Origin: Winogradskyella vincentii
GTDB taxonomy: Bacteria; Bacteroidota; Bacteroidia; Flavobacteriales; Flavobacteriaceae
Assembly (NCBI RefSeq): GCF_020166345.1
Contig: NZ_JAIUJS010000001.1
Location: 310,001-374,000, forward strand
Reading direction: 5' to 3'
DNA length: 64,000 nt
Position 1 is the stretch's first letter. The number at the start of each line of letters is the position of its first letter. A model generated the notes under the pieces. It made no database searches. It had not been told where the DNA came from and saw only the letters and a list, made by a program, of their open reading frames with translations. Both the position numbers and the translations under genes were made by a program. Below are positions 1-8,975 of the stretch, one piece after another.

Positions 1-894
1 ATCAGATTTATTCTTAAAAAGTTTGTGGGGATGGACAAAAATATCAGCTTGACCAAAAAATTCATCTTTTTGTTCAGGTTTGACATGACCTTTAAAAACA
101 ATGCTTTGATTTGTTTTAGCCAGTTCTTTACAGTACTTTAGAAAATTTTTAGATTCCTCACTTTCCCAAAAGAAATTTTCATCAACTCCACCACAAATTA
201 GTAGTTTCGTTTTCTGATTTGTTGAAATTAAATTATATGCTTGAATCAAAATATCTAAGCCCTTTTGTTCTGTTATTCTACCAAAATACAAGATGGTAAT
301 TATATTTCTGTTTTTACCAAAATTCTTATTAGTATTCGTTGATTTTGAAAGAAATGGTAAGATTTCAACTCTTTTTTTTCTTTTTAAAAAATCAGACACA
401 AAATTTTCCTGCGCTTTTCCATGAACAAAAACCGTATGAGCCGTTTTAATCAAATAATACCCAAATTGTTTGTAAGATTTCATGAAGAAACTTTTGGTTT
501 CATAATCTTCCCATTGTTCTACTATTATGGCAAGTCTTTTGATTAATAATCTTGAAATTATATAAGCAAATTTGCTATGCAATGGTGCCTGAGTCGATGT
601 CAGAATTGATTTACTTTGAACTAAGGTTTTTAATAAAATTAAAAATAGATTTAAAGCTTGAAAAAGTGAGTAATGATTAACTCTTAAACCTTTAAAATTG
701 CATGATTTAATTACCAGATTATCATTAATATTATGGTAGCTATAAAAATCTGTATTCTCCCTAATCCCTCTTATGAAAACAACTTTAATGTTATAACCCC
801 TTACCGACAGCTTATTAAGCTCATCAATGAAGTGAAAATTGTAATGTGAGTATCCGGGTGAAATAACCGCCAAATCATACTTGTTAAATCTCAT
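1..894 (-). CDS. Glycosyltransferase family 4 (3' end beyond window)
   Basis: The start ATG lies at 892-894 and the frame stays open to base 1, so 298 residues are visible and the C-terminus is missing. The product begins MRFNKYDLAVISPGYSHYNF, the N-terminal Rossmann strand common in GT-B enzymes. Near residue 220 it has ILYFGRITEQKGLDILIQAY, the usual first strand and helix of the second GT4 domain. It probably adds a sugar to a membrane-anchored glycan on the cytoplasmic face. It is the last visible gene of the leftward polysaccharide operon, 108 bases after the next glycosyltransferase. The donor and acceptor cannot be told from sequence. The family call is firm and the substrate is unknown. 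Confidence 0.85.
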   Translation of the reverse strand, partial: MRFNKYDLAVISPGYSHYNFHFIDELNKLSVRGYNIKVVFIRGIRENTDFYSYHNINDNLVIKSCNFKGLRVNHYSLFQALNLFLILLKTLVQSKSILTSTQAPLHSKFAYIISRLLIKRLAIIVEQWEDYETKSFFMKSYKQFGYYLIKTAHTVFVHGKAQENFVSDFLKRKKRVEILPFLSKSTNTNKNFGKNRNIITILYFGRITEQKGLDILIQAYNLISTNQKTKLLICGGVDENFFWESEESKNFLKYCKELAKTNQSIVFKGHVKPEQKDEFFGQADIFVHPHKLFKNKSD

Positions 895-1002
895 AAATAA
901 ATAAAGTTAAATTATCCATAAATAAAATTATGGAGGTAATCATATAGCATAATTAGTCTTATTTGATGATTTATTCTAATTACTAAAATTTATTATTAGT
1001 CA

Positions 1003-2058
1003 TCAACCCATAAATTCAGTTCTAAATCTTTTAAATATTGATTCCCAGTTATATTCAGGAAGCGAATTTGCGATAACCTTAGAATCATAATTTGCAAACG
1101 AAGAATAAATTTCTTCCAAACCTAAGGCAAATCCCTCTGGCGAATCCTCGTGGAGAATACCATTTATTTTGCCAATAAGGCGTTCATTTTCATGCGTTTT
1201 TGTAGCCAAACAAGCTATACCAGATAGGATATACTCAAAGGTTTTTGTTGGTGGTTGATGATTAAAATATGTAGTTAAAGGAACATATGAAATACCAACA
1301 TTACATACATCAAAAAATTGCCGAGCCTGATTGTGGTTTAATCTTCCATGTAAAACAACATTTTTCTCTAAATTAAGTCTCTTAACTAACTTCTTTAGTT
1401 CCAAAATCTCTGAACCTGAACCTGAACCAACAATATCATAGGATACATCTATTTTTAAGTGATTGAATTTTTTTAAAAATATAGATAACCCAATTATTGT
1501 ATCTTGAATGTTACGATTATAAAATGTTCCGATGTAGAACAATCTTGGATAGTCAAATTTTTTTATCACCTTAGAAATAGAGTTTGCTCCCAAAGGTAAA
1601 ATATAAGTTTTCTTAACAGGTATGTTTAATTTTTCTCTAAGACCTTTTGAGATAATCGTTACTCTGTTAAAGAAGATAGATTCAAAGCCTCTAAACCAAT
1701 TATCTACCTTACGTTGTATTTTTGATTCTTGTATACTGCCTGTTCGAATATCAAGAACTACTCTTTTTCTTGAGAATAATCTAACCAAAGAGCAAAAACT
1801 AAAATAAACCATAAACCTAAAACTGTAGTCTTTTTTAACTTCTTTGATTGCATATCTTATAAATCTGAGTGCTTTTATCAAATAATGGCCTTTACTCGAC
1901 ACGTAAATAACATTTACTCCATTTCCTTCAATTCTTTCTTGATACGCGTCAAAACAAAAATAGTGTACATCAAACTCCCTGGCGAGAAACTTTGCCAACT
2001 CATAAGAATCGGTATGATAACCATATTGTCTTTTAGATACTATTAGGACTGATTTCAT
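1003..2058 (-). CDS. Glycosyltransferase family 4
   Basis: The 351-residue GT-B fold protein starts MKSVLIVSKRQYGYHTDSY. Around residue 172 comes PRLFYIGTFYNRN, the start of the nucleotide-sugar-binding domain, and around residue 275 KTFEYILSGIACLATKTHEN, which carries the E...E arrangement typical of GT4 retaining enzymes. It is soluble or peripheral, with no clear membrane segment. It lies 25 bases downstream of the sulfotransferase gene in the same operon and likely adds one sugar of the repeat unit. The sugar is not predictable. The class assignment is well supported by the C-terminal motif and by its neighbours. Confidence 0.86.
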   Translation of the reverse strand: MKSVLIVSKRQYGYHTDSYELAKFLAREFDVHYFCFDAYQERIEGNGVNVIYVSSKGHYLIKALRFIRYAIKEVKKDYSFRFMVYFSFCSLVRLFSRKRVVLDIRTGSIQESKIQRKVDNWFRGFESIFFNRVTIISKGLREKLNIPVKKTYILPLGANSISKVIKKFDYPRLFYIGTFYNRNIQDTIIGLSIFLKKFNHLKIDVSYDIVGSGSGSEILELKKLVKRLNLEKNVVLHGRLNHNQARQFFDVCNVGISYVPLTTYFNHQPPTKTFEYILSGIACLATKTHENERLIGKINGILHEDSPEGFALGLEEIYSSFANYDSKVIANSLPEYNWESIFKRFRTEFMG

Positions 2059-2083
2059 TCTTTACTATCCAATCAAGTAGACT

Positions 2084-2938
2084 TTATTCTGGTAAAATAG
2101 ACTTTATTTTATTCTTCATTTTTAATTGATAATACCACAAGGGTTTTTTCAATCTTTTTTGTCCAAGTTCCCTTGAGGTGGTATTAATATCTATTTTTCT
2201 TAATTCCTGAAGAATATAATTCAATTGTCGATCTAACTTAATCTTTCCAATAATTTCTTCCTTGACTAAATTAAATTCATTAGAATATTTTACATCTTTT
2301 TTAATAACTAACGTTCCTTTTCTAACCTGTTTTCTAATACCTCCACTTCCAAATAAATGGTGGTGGTCTTTTTTCCAAAAATGCGACCTATTTTCAATTT
2401 TTGGTTGATTAGTTAATGTAACCACTCTATTTAAAACTACTTCTGTATTTTCAACCAATTCGGAATAGTTAATGGAGTATGCTTCAATCCCTGATTCTAA
2501 AAATCTTTGGTAGTAGGCTTTAAATCGTTTAATTGCAACATCAATTTCCTCACCTCTTTTCCAGACTGAATATACGTAGTCTATAATTGGTTTATAAATA
2601 ATAAGATTTATCGTTTCAATTTCTGACTTGGCATAATATAAATTAACATCTATAACCCAAGGTAAAAATTTTGAAGAATCAACTAAAAACTTCACTCCAA
2701 GAGAATCAAATGCTTTTTTGTGAAATTCTTGTTCGTTAAAATCTTTGATTTTTTTCCAAAATTCACAATTCTTGTTACCACAATTACAATCAATATAAAA
2801 ATGATGCTTTCTAAACGGTCTGAACCAGGCATGGACTTCTCCTAAAGAAAAGGATTTATGGTCATTTCCAAGCATTAGATCCAGCATTGTCGTACCAGAC
2901 CTTCCTGCACCTAAAATATTAATGATTGTTCTCTTCAT
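2084..2938 (-). CDS. PAPS-dependent sulfotransferase
   Basis: The 284-residue protein begins MKRTIINILGAGRSGTTMLD. The GAGRSGTT stretch (residues 10-17) is the 5'-phosphosulfate-binding loop of sulfotransferases that use PAPS. A cysteine-rich stretch DCNCGNKNCEFW near residue 50 is common in the bacterial carbohydrate or lipid sulfotransferases of polysaccharide clusters. The second PAPS contact (3'-phosphate region) probably lies around SVWKRGEE near residue 123. It overlaps the upstream glycosyltransferase gene by 20 bases, so the two are translationally linked. The likely role is to sulfate the exported glycan, which suits a marine bacterium. The acceptor is unknown. Confidence 0.8.
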   Translation of the reverse strand: MKRTIINILGAGRSGTTMLDLMLGNDHKSFSLGEVHAWFRPFRKHHFYIDCNCGNKNCEFWKKIKDFNEQEFHKKAFDSLGVKFLVDSSKFLPWVIDVNLYYAKSEIETINLIIYKPIIDYVYSVWKRGEEIDVAIKRFKAYYQRFLESGIEAYSINYSELVENTEVVLNRVVTLTNQPKIENRSHFWKKDHHHLFGSGGIRKQVRKGTLVIKKDVKYSNEFNLVKEEIIGKIKLDRQLNYILQELRKIDINTTSRELGQKRLKKPLWYYQLKMKNKIKSILPE

Positions 2939-4034
2939 TTAATAATTCATAAATCTTAGAATACACCTTTTCAAAACTATGGTTTTGAATAGTATAATTT
3001 CGTGCATTATTTCCCAATTGGGTAATAGAAGATCTGTTTTTGAAAACATATTTTAAGGTTCTTACAGTATTTTCAACCGTTCCAGTTAAAAATCCAAAGT
3101 CATTGTTAGTTAAAATATCATCAGGATTTGAATTCAAGCTTATCACAATATTTTTTCGCATCCATGCTTGTAAAAAAGTATTAGAAAAGCCTTCTACAAA
3201 ACTTGTGTTGATAAGAATGTGAGATTTATTTAGAATAGAATTTACATGATCATTACTTAATTCACCTGTATATTCAAAGTTCAAATTATTGATATGACTT
3301 TTAAGTAGGTTTTCATACCTCTTCTCTACAAAACCTCCTACCATGGTAAACTTGTAATTACAATTGTTTGAGAAATAATCCGCAATTGTTATAAATAAAT
3401 CTGGTCTTTTGATTGCCTTAAAATTTCCAATCCATACAATTTTAAGTCCATCAGTATCTTTTTCTATTAACCTTTCATCACTAATCGGACAAGCTTGAGT
3501 AATTTTATGTCCATTCTTTGAATACCATCTACTTAAAGCCTCTTTTTGAAATTCGTTTTGAACTATAATTTTTGAATTAAAATGATAGACTTTCTTATAG
3601 TAATAATGTTCGATTAAATTCAATGGTTTTGACCAATTAATCGTTTTAAGAGAAAAATTTAATTCAATATCGCTCGCAATAAAATGTAAATGTTTCTTTT
3701 TTCTTTGACCAGCAAATTTTGCGACTATACCAGCCCATGATGTATATGACCTCGTTATAAGCAAATCCGGATCAATTTGCTTTGCAATTCCATAAATTTC
3801 TTCTTTATATATAAACCAATTTTTTCCAATAATAGAGAGTTTCTGCTTAAGTGTTATTGAATAATGACTAACTTCTGAACTCTTAATTGGCTTATTATTC
3901 ACATTTAAAAAAATCCGATGGACCTCATTACCAATACTTATTAAATATTTCGTCAAATATTCAAGTTGTTGTTCTGCTCCTCCCTGCAATTGATCCCAAT
4001 GCCCCAAGTGCACTATGAGTACTTTTTTACTCAT
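2919..4034 (-). CDS. Glycosyltransferase family 4
   Basis: The 371-residue GT-B protein has an N-terminal HWDQLQGGAEQQLEYLTKYL motif (residues 12-31), the GGAE glycine loop typical of GT4 enzymes. The second domain starts at KIVWIGNFKAIKRPDLFI near residue 198. The catalytic-region motif FVEGFSNTFLQAWMRK near residue 279 has the EGF-x-N form seen in retaining GT4 enzymes. It overlaps the flippase gene upstream by 8 bases and the sulfotransferase gene downstream by 20 bases. It is predicted to extend the repeat unit. The sugar specificity is not visible. Confidence 0.88.
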   Translation of the reverse strand: MSKKVLIVHLGHWDQLQGGAEQQLEYLTKYLISIGNEVHRIFLNVNNKPIKSSEVSHYSITLKQKLSIIGKNWFIYKEEIYGIAKQIDPDLLITRSYTSWAGIVAKFAGQRKKKHLHFIASDIELNFSLKTINWSKPLNLIEHYYYKKVYHFNSKIIVQNEFQKEALSRWYSKNGHKITQACPISDERLIEKDTDGLKIVWIGNFKAIKRPDLFITIADYFSNNCNYKFTMVGGFVEKRYENLLKSHINNLNFEYTGELSNDHVNSILNKSHILINTSFVEGFSNTFLQAWMRKNIVISLNSNPDDILTNNDFGFLTGTVENTVRTLKYVFKNRSSITQLGNNARNYTIQNHSFEKVYSKIYELLNEENNH

Positions 4035-5466
4035 AAATTTTCCGATTTAGAAGATTCAGTTTTTCTAAAATTCCAATAAATGTATTATTTTTTAAAACCA
4101 AGTTTAATATTATCAAAGATACGAGATACACTATCGCTGAAACAAAAAGTTTCATAAAAAATGAATCCGGTTCTAGGCGTAAAAGTGAAAAATAAGCCAA
4201 CGCAAATGATATAAAAGGGACGGCAAGCTGTTTTATGAAAATACTTAATTGAAGCTTAGGAAATAAACCTACATATTTACCACAAATTAAAACATCTGCC
4301 AAGGCAGATACAACCCTTGCACCAATTTGTCCAATAATCATAGTAGAAACACCATAATTAAAGGTAAATACCAAGGCTATAAACATTAATCCGTTTCTCA
4401 AAAATGTTAAGTTACGGTACAATTGAGGTTTGTTTTCTATTTTAATGATATTAGCATTTACAGTAACTAAAGGTTGCATGATAAATGAAAGCAGAATTAA
4501 TTTTAAGAAAGGCACAGTGGGCAACCAATTTACACCAAACACCAATCCAATAAATGGATGAGCTACAGTAATAAGTAAGGCGCTTATTGTTAAATGTACA
4601 AACACAAAATGACTTAGAAGGGTAATGTACATGCCACGTCGTTTAGTTTTGTCTTGCTCTTTCGCCAATAAAGAATAAGACGTTGTAAGTAAAACACCAT
4701 TGATGCTTTGAAAACCTATCTTATTAATTTTTTCTGCTTGATTGTAAAACCCTAATATCGCAGAGCTGTAAACTTTCCCAATAATGACCGAATATAGATT
4801 TGCTCCTATTTGATTTGTAAAATAGGATATCAACATATTATTCCCAAATCTGCGCATAACCTTATACGAATTCCAATCAAAATATAACTCTGGTTTCCAA
4901 TTGTTTAAAACAAAAATCATTATTATTGAAACAAAACTCATACTTAAAATTTGGGCTACTAGTGCCCAATAACCCCATCCATCCAAAGCCATAGTAAAGC
5001 CAATCGAAACTGAAAGGGCCGCAGAAATTATTTGAATAATGGCTAGCTTTTTAAACTCCAACTCCTTTCGCATTCTAGTAAACTCAGACAGATAAAGTGC
5101 TTTTAGGATAATATTAAGTGCAAGAACTCTTGTAATTTCAATGATTTCCTGTCTTTCGTAGAATTTGGCAATTAAAGGTGCCAAACTAAAAAGTAAAAGA
5201 AAAAACATAACTCCAAACACCAAGTTGTGAACAAAAACAATTGAAAATTCCTTTGAAGTTGCGTTGGCATCTCGAATAAGATAATCTGCAAATCCAGATT
5301 CGGTAAAATTCATAGCTATACTCATAAATATGGCTAGCATGGCAATGAGACCATAATCATCTGGTGATAATTGACGAGCAATCAAAACATTCCCAATAAA
5401 GCTGATAATTTGAGTACCCAATTTTTGTATTGCGCTCCAACTGTAATGTTTTAAACTTCTACTCAT
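4027..5466 (-). CDS. Wzx-type polysaccharide flippase (MOP superfamily)
   Basis: The 479-residue polytopic protein has about 12-14 hydrophobic segments through its whole length and begins MSRSLKHYSWSAIQKLGTQI, the start pattern of lipopolysaccharide/teichuronic-acid-type flippases (WzxC/TuaB-like). It should move the lipid-linked oligosaccharide from the cytoplasmic to the periplasmic face. It sits among glycosyltransferases and overlaps the next gene by 8 bases, as expected for an assembly operon. No Wzy polymerase or ligase is visible in the window. The exact glycan (O-antigen, capsule or exopolysaccharide) is not resolved. Confidence 0.88.
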   Translation of the reverse strand: MSRSLKHYSWSAIQKLGTQIISFIGNVLIARQLSPDDYGLIAMLAIFMSIAMNFTESGFADYLIRDANATSKEFSIVFVHNLVFGVMFFLLLFSLAPLIAKFYERQEIIEITRVLALNIILKALYLSEFTRMRKELEFKKLAIIQIISAALSVSIGFTMALDGWGYWALVAQILSMSFVSIIMIFVLNNWKPELYFDWNSYKVMRRFGNNMLISYFTNQIGANLYSVIIGKVYSSAILGFYNQAEKINKIGFQSINGVLLTTSYSLLAKEQDKTKRRGMYITLLSHFVFVHLTISALLITVAHPFIGLVFGVNWLPTVPFLKLILLSFIMQPLVTVNANIIKIENKPQLYRNLTFLRNGLMFIALVFTFNYGVSTMIIGQIGARVVSALADVLICGKYVGLFPKLQLSIFIKQLAVPFISFALAYFSLLRLEPDSFFMKLFVSAIVYLVSLIILNLVLKNNTFIGILEKLNLLNRKIYE

Positions 5467-5524
5467 TTATATACAATCCTCTGAAAAAGATTCCAATTTT
5501 ATTGACCTTATTAAAGGTATTAAT

Positions 5525-6376
5525 CTATAGATTATTTAATTTATTTTGAAGTACCATCTCAAAAATATGAGAAGGAGAAAGATTAAATGCTTTTGAAATT
5601 AAGTTTTTTGCGCGATGTTTCACATTAATTGCAGGCATTTTATCGTTAAAAAATACTACATCAAAACCAGTTTTATTAAAATAACTTAGCAAATGTTTTT
5701 TAGAATAAAAATATAAATGATGGTATGGATTATAAGGTTTTCTATAATCTTTCAATCCAAGCTCAAAATATAACTTGTTTGGAAATCTAAAAAACTGATT
5801 AGGTACTTCAATAAGAACAATTCCATTTGGACTTAAAAGCCTCTTAATAATCATGAGAATATTAAAAGGTTCTTGAACATGTTCAAAAACATGATGCAGG
5901 TTTATTACATCAAACTTCCGATGTTCAATTTTAGAGAAATCTTCAATTGAAGAGTGGATTAAGTCAACCTTAAAGACTTGTTTTGCCAATTCAACCTGAC
6001 TTTTCTCTAGTTCTATTCCAATAACATCATATCCCATTGACGAGGCCAAAGAGACAAATCCACCGTTTCCCGCACCAATATCTAATACAGTCTTAGCATC
6101 TTTAAAATACTTCTGAATAAATTCAACCTTTCGTGGATATACTTCCTTTAGACGTTTATTCTCTACATCAAGCCTATTTCCCTTTTGGGCATAATACTTG
6201 TATATTAGTTTAAACTCATCATCATCAGGAATTGGATGTAGAGAATGCAATCCACAAGCTTTACATTTAACTACATTAAATTTGGCGTCATCAGTAATTC
6301 CCAAACTACGCGTTAATTTTAACTTAGTATGAAAACTACCACTATCACATAAATCACAACTATAAACCCTACTCAT
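5525..6376 (-). CDS. Class I SAM-dependent methyltransferase with N-terminal zinc ribbon
   Basis: The 283-residue protein starts with a four-cysteine zinc-ribbon-like part: CDLC near residues 7-10 and CKACG near residues 38-42. The methyltransferase core follows, with motif I TVLDIGAGNGGFV near residue 95, an acidic end of strand 2 (VIGIELEKSQ), and VINLHHVFEHVQEP as motif IV. This layout is common for sugar methyltransferases in polysaccharide loci. It lies 69 bases after fcl and 58 bases before the flippase gene. It likely O- or C-methylates a nucleotide sugar or glycan terminus. The substrate is inferred only from context. Confidence 0.82.
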   Translation of the reverse strand: MSRVYSCDLCDSGSFHTKLKLTRSLGITDDAKFNVVKCKACGLHSLHPIPDDDEFKLIYKYYAQKGNRLDVENKRLKEVYPRKVEFIQKYFKDAKTVLDIGAGNGGFVSLASSMGYDVIGIELEKSQVELAKQVFKVDLIHSSIEDFSKIEHRKFDVINLHHVFEHVQEPFNILMIIKRLLSPNGIVLIEVPNQFFRFPNKLYFELGLKDYRKPYNPYHHLYFYSKKHLLSYFNKTGFDVVFFNDKMPAINVKHRAKNLISKAFNLSPSHIFEMVLQNKLNNL

Positions 6377-6445
6377 TAAGACTGAATTTTATACTAAATC
6401 CTTCACCCTTTCTTATCATCTCAATTAACTGAAAAATATTATTCA

Positions 6446-7381
6446 TCAATAACTCCTCAAATACCACTCGTAAGTTTTTTTAATTCCCTGTTTTAAACCT
6501 ATTTTTGGATTCCACCCTAAAGCCTGCAATTTGGAGCTATCCAAAAGTTTTTGGGGTGTACCATCTGGTTTAGTACTATCCCATTCAATTTTTCCATTGT
6601 GTCCAACTATTTTTTGGATAGTTGTTGCTAATTCTCTAATAGATAAATCTTCACCATAACCTACATTGTATAAATGTTCTGGTAATTTGTTTTCTATGGA
6701 AAAAACAACGGCTTGTGCTAAGTCATCTACATGCAAAAATTCGCGCAGGGGAGAACCACTTCCCCATAATATAACAGTGGTATGATTGTTTAGTTTTGCT
6801 TCATGAAATTTCCTAATCATAGCAGGTAGGACATGTGACGACTTTAAATCAAAATTATCATTGGGTCCATATAAATTTGTTGGCATAAGACTCATAAAAT
6901 CTTTACCGTATTGTTTTCGAATCGCCTCACAGGCCTTTACGCCAGCAATTTTTGCAATGGCATACCACTCGTTAGTGGGTTCTAAACTATCTGTTAATAA
7001 ATACTGTTCTTTCAAAGGCTGTGGTGCCATTTTCGGATAAATACAAGAACTGCCCAAAAAGACGAATTTCGGCACAGCATTTTTATGGGCCGCATCAATT
7101 AGATTATTTTGTATTTGCAAATTCTCCATTAAGAATGGGTAAGGATTTTCACTATTGGCCAAAATCCCACCAACTTTTGCTGCTGCATCTACAACAACTT
7201 GTGGTTGTTCAGATTGCATAAAATCCATAACCTGCTTTTGATCTCTTAGATCCAATTCCTTACGCGAATTACCAATGATATTGTTATAGCCTTTAGCTAC
7301 TAACGCTCGCCAAACTGCAGAACCAACCATACCATTATGGCCAGCGATATAAATTTTTGAATCATTATTAATAATTGTCAT
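6446..7381 (-). CDS. fcl: GDP-L-fucose synthase
   Basis: The 311-residue extended SDR enzyme converts GDP-4-keto-6-deoxy-D-mannose into GDP-L-fucose by 3,5-epimerisation and NADPH reduction. The NADP-binding loop is GHNGMVGSA (residues 14-22). The catalytic Tyr-Lys pair is in EWYAIAKIAG near residue 138, and SSCIY near residue 110 supplies the serine of the triad. LMPTNLYGPNDNFD and REFLHVDDLA are typical of this family. Its length fits (about 310-320). It follows gmd, the preceding step, after a gap of 105 bases that holds a palindromic repeat. Alternative symbol: wcaG. Confidence 0.95.
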   Translation of the reverse strand: MTIINNDSKIYIAGHNGMVGSAVWRALVAKGYNNIIGNSRKELDLRDQKQVMDFMQSEQPQVVVDAAAKVGGILANSENPYPFLMENLQIQNNLIDAAHKNAVPKFVFLGSSCIYPKMAPQPLKEQYLLTDSLEPTNEWYAIAKIAGVKACEAIRKQYGKDFMSLMPTNLYGPNDNFDLKSSHVLPAMIRKFHEAKLNNHTTVILWGSGSPLREFLHVDDLAQAVVFSIENKLPEHLYNVGYGEDLSIRELATTIQKIVGHNGKIEWDSTKPDGTPQKLLDSSKLQALGWNPKIGLKQGIKKTYEWYLRSY

Positions 7382-7407
7382 ACTGTAAAATAAAAAACCT
7401 CAGATTG

Positions 7408-7489
7408 ATGCGAAATAGTATTATTCCTGGCGCCAGCTGGCTCCTTCGCTAAATACATCCACTGGATGCATTTATAACGCTCGGCCCTA
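7408..7489. repeat. GC-richer palindromic intergenic element (REP/MITE-like candidate)
   Basis: The gap between gmd and fcl holds stacked inverted repeats: CTGGCGCCAG at 7427-7436, the overlapping GCCAGCTGGC at 7432-7441, GCGAA/TTCGC arms at 7410-7414 and 7445-7449, and an 11-base arm pair at 7451-7461 and 7463-7473 (AAATACATCCA against TGGATGCATTT, one mismatch) with a single central base. The GC content is clearly above the flanks, and the end of the element includes the gmd stop codon. It looks like a dispersed extragenic palindrome, but only one copy is seen in this window. It could also fold as RNA and act on the gmd/fcl transcript. Confidence 0.5.
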
Positions 7490-8602
7490 TTCAAAATAAT
7501 TCATCGTTGTATAGCCACCATCTTCTAGGTACTGTTGCTTTTGCATTAGTTTTAAATCACTCTGCATCATCTCCTTAATTAAATCTTTTAAGGAATATTC
7601 ACATTCCCAACCTAATTTTTGCTTTGCTTTTGAAGCATCACCAACCAACAAATCTACTTCAGTTGGTCTAAAATATCTTGGATCTACAACCAATACCTCC
7701 TTACCAATCACTAATTGATAATCAGGATTATTACATTTTGAGACATATGCCTTCTCCTCTGCGCCCTCTCCTTTAAACTTAAGTTCGATCCCAACCTCCG
7801 CAAAACTCATTTTCACAAAATCTCTGACCTTGGTTGTTTTACCTGTAGCTATAACCCAATCCTCAGCCTCATCTGCCTGAAGGATCATCCACATCATACG
7901 AACATAATCTTTTGCATGGCCCCAATCACGTTGGGCTTCTAAATTACCCAGGTAAAATTTATTTTGTAATCCTAATGCTATTCTGCTCACGGCACGAGTA
8001 ATTTTTCGAGTTACAAATGTTTCTCCACGAATTGGCGATTCATGATTAAACAGAATACCATTACAAGCAAACATGTTATATGCTTCTCTATAATTAACAG
8101 TAATCCAGTAGGCATACATTTTGGCTACAGCATAAGGTGACCTAGGATAAAATGGCGTATTTTCAGATTGTGGCACCTCTTGTACATTACCATATAATTC
8201 TGAGGTTGAAGCCTGATAAATTCTAGTCTTCTCCTCCAAACCAAGTAAACGCACAGCATCCAGAATTCGCAAAGTACCCAAACCATCAGTATTCCCTGTA
8301 TATTCTGGAATTTCAAAAGACACGGCTACGTGGCTCATTGCCGCCAAATTGTAGATCTCATCTGGCTGTATTTCTTTTATTAAACGTATAAGATTAGTAC
8401 TATCCGTCATATCGCCATAATGCAAGTAGAAATTTTGGTGATCTACATGCGGATCTTGATATAAATGATCTATTCTATCTGTATTAAAAAGTGATGAGCG
8501 TCTTTTTAGACCATGGACGACATATCCTTTCTTAAGAAGAAACTCACTTAAATAGGCTCCATCTTGACCAGTAACGCCAGTAATAAATGCGACTTTGCTC
8601 AT
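7487..8602 (-). CDS. gmd: GDP-mannose 4,6-dehydratase
   Basis: The 371-residue extended SDR enzyme removes water from GDP-D-mannose to give GDP-4-keto-6-deoxy-D-mannose, the first step to GDP-L-fucose. Visible motifs are the NADP loop [10 protein letters not shown] (residues 9-18), the TSELYG stretch with the catalytic Thr/Glu near residue 133, and the Tyr-Lys pair in YAVAKMYAY near residue 157. [14 protein letters not shown] and [16 protein letters not shown] segments are classic for GMD. Length and motifs match the family. It heads the leftward polysaccharide operon, with fcl next. A TAGATTTG promoter element lies just upstream. Confidence 0.96.
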   Translation of the reverse strand: MSKVAFITGVTGQDGAYLSEFLLKKGYVVHGLKRRSSLFNTDRIDHLYQDPHVDHQNFYLHYGDMTDSTNLIRLIKEIQPDEIYNLAAMSHVAVSFEIPEYTGNTDGLGTLRILDAVRLLGLEEKTRIYQASTSELYGNVQEVPQSENTPFYPRSPYAVAKMYAYWITVNYREAYNMFACNGILFNHESPIRGETFVTRKITRAVSRIALGLQNKFYLGNLEAQRDWGHAKDYVRMMWMILQADEAEDWVIATGKTTKVRDFVKMSFAEVGIELKFKGEGAEEKAYVSKCNNPDYQLVIGKEVLVVDPRYFRPTEVDLLVGDASKAKQKLGWECEYSLKDLIKEMMQSDLKLMQKQQYLEDGGYTTMNYFE

Positions 8603-8641
8603 TATTAAAATTTATATTATCATCAAATTATTGATGCTACA

Positions 8642-8660
8642 CAAATCTAAAATATTTTAG
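8642..8660 (-). promoter_or_regulatory. Predicted gmd promoter -7 element with adjoining palindrome
   Basis: On the minus strand TAGATTTG (8642-8649) matches the Bacteroidota -7 consensus TAnnTTTG and lies about 40 bases before the gmd ATG. A perfect 14-base palindrome CTAAAATATTTTAG (8647-8660) overlaps its upstream edge and could be a regulator site. No good -33 TTTG box is at the expected distance, so this is a moderate call. Confidence 0.4.
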
Positions 8661-8771
8661 GGGACTTACCGTATAAAGGCAATTAAACTAATTAACAGAA
8701 TAATATTTGATTAAGTGGTATCATATATTTATCCTTTTACATAATTTACTTATTAAAATGATTAATTTTAC

Positions 8772-8779
8772 TATTTTTG
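8772..8779 (+). promoter_or_regulatory. Predicted -7 element for the peptide/HprK-like cassette
   Basis: TATTTTTG fits the Bacteroidota TAnnTTTG -7 box and ends 21 bases before the ATG of the 52-residue peptide gene. A clear -33 TTTG is not seen upstream. The gene pair gmd / peptide is divergent, so the 198-base gap should hold two promoters. Confidence 0.4.
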
Positions 8780-8800
8780 AGATAAATATGATCCCATACT

Positions 8801-8959
8801 ATGAACGAAGAAAAAAAAATACTAACGCGTAAAGAAGCCATAAAAAAAATGGGGAAATATGCCGCTATTACTGCCGTAGGTACATTTTCAATTTTAAATC
8901 CACTCAAGGCGCAGGCGGATTCCACTCCTCCGGATCCAGGAGGAAATCCTTTAGGTTAA
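8801..8959 (+). CDS. Short peptide with signal-like leader and Pro/Gly tail (possible RiPP precursor)
   Basis: This 52-residue ORF begins MNEEKKILTRKEAIKKMGKY, followed by a hydrophobic stretch AAITAVGTFSIL, an AQA cleavage-like site near residue 39, and the short tail DSTPPDPGGNPLG. TRKEAIKK resembles a weakened Tat (RK) motif. After cleavage only about 13 residues would remain, far too few for a folded protein, so it looks like a leader plus core peptide or a very small exported peptide. The HprK-like gene follows after 16 bases. I do not recognise the family. Clear start, clean stop, its own promoter-like box and operon position support it as a real gene. Its function is unknown. Confidence 0.7.
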   Translation: MNEEKKILTRKEAIKKMGKYAAITAVGTFSILNPLKAQADSTPPDPGGNPLG

Positions 8960-8975
8960 TCTTACAAATATAATT

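Noticed and set aside
915..934. Seven-base hairpin TCCATAA/TTATGGA upstream of the first glycosyltransferase
   Set aside because: Short A/T-rich stem without a T run; likely chance in this base composition.
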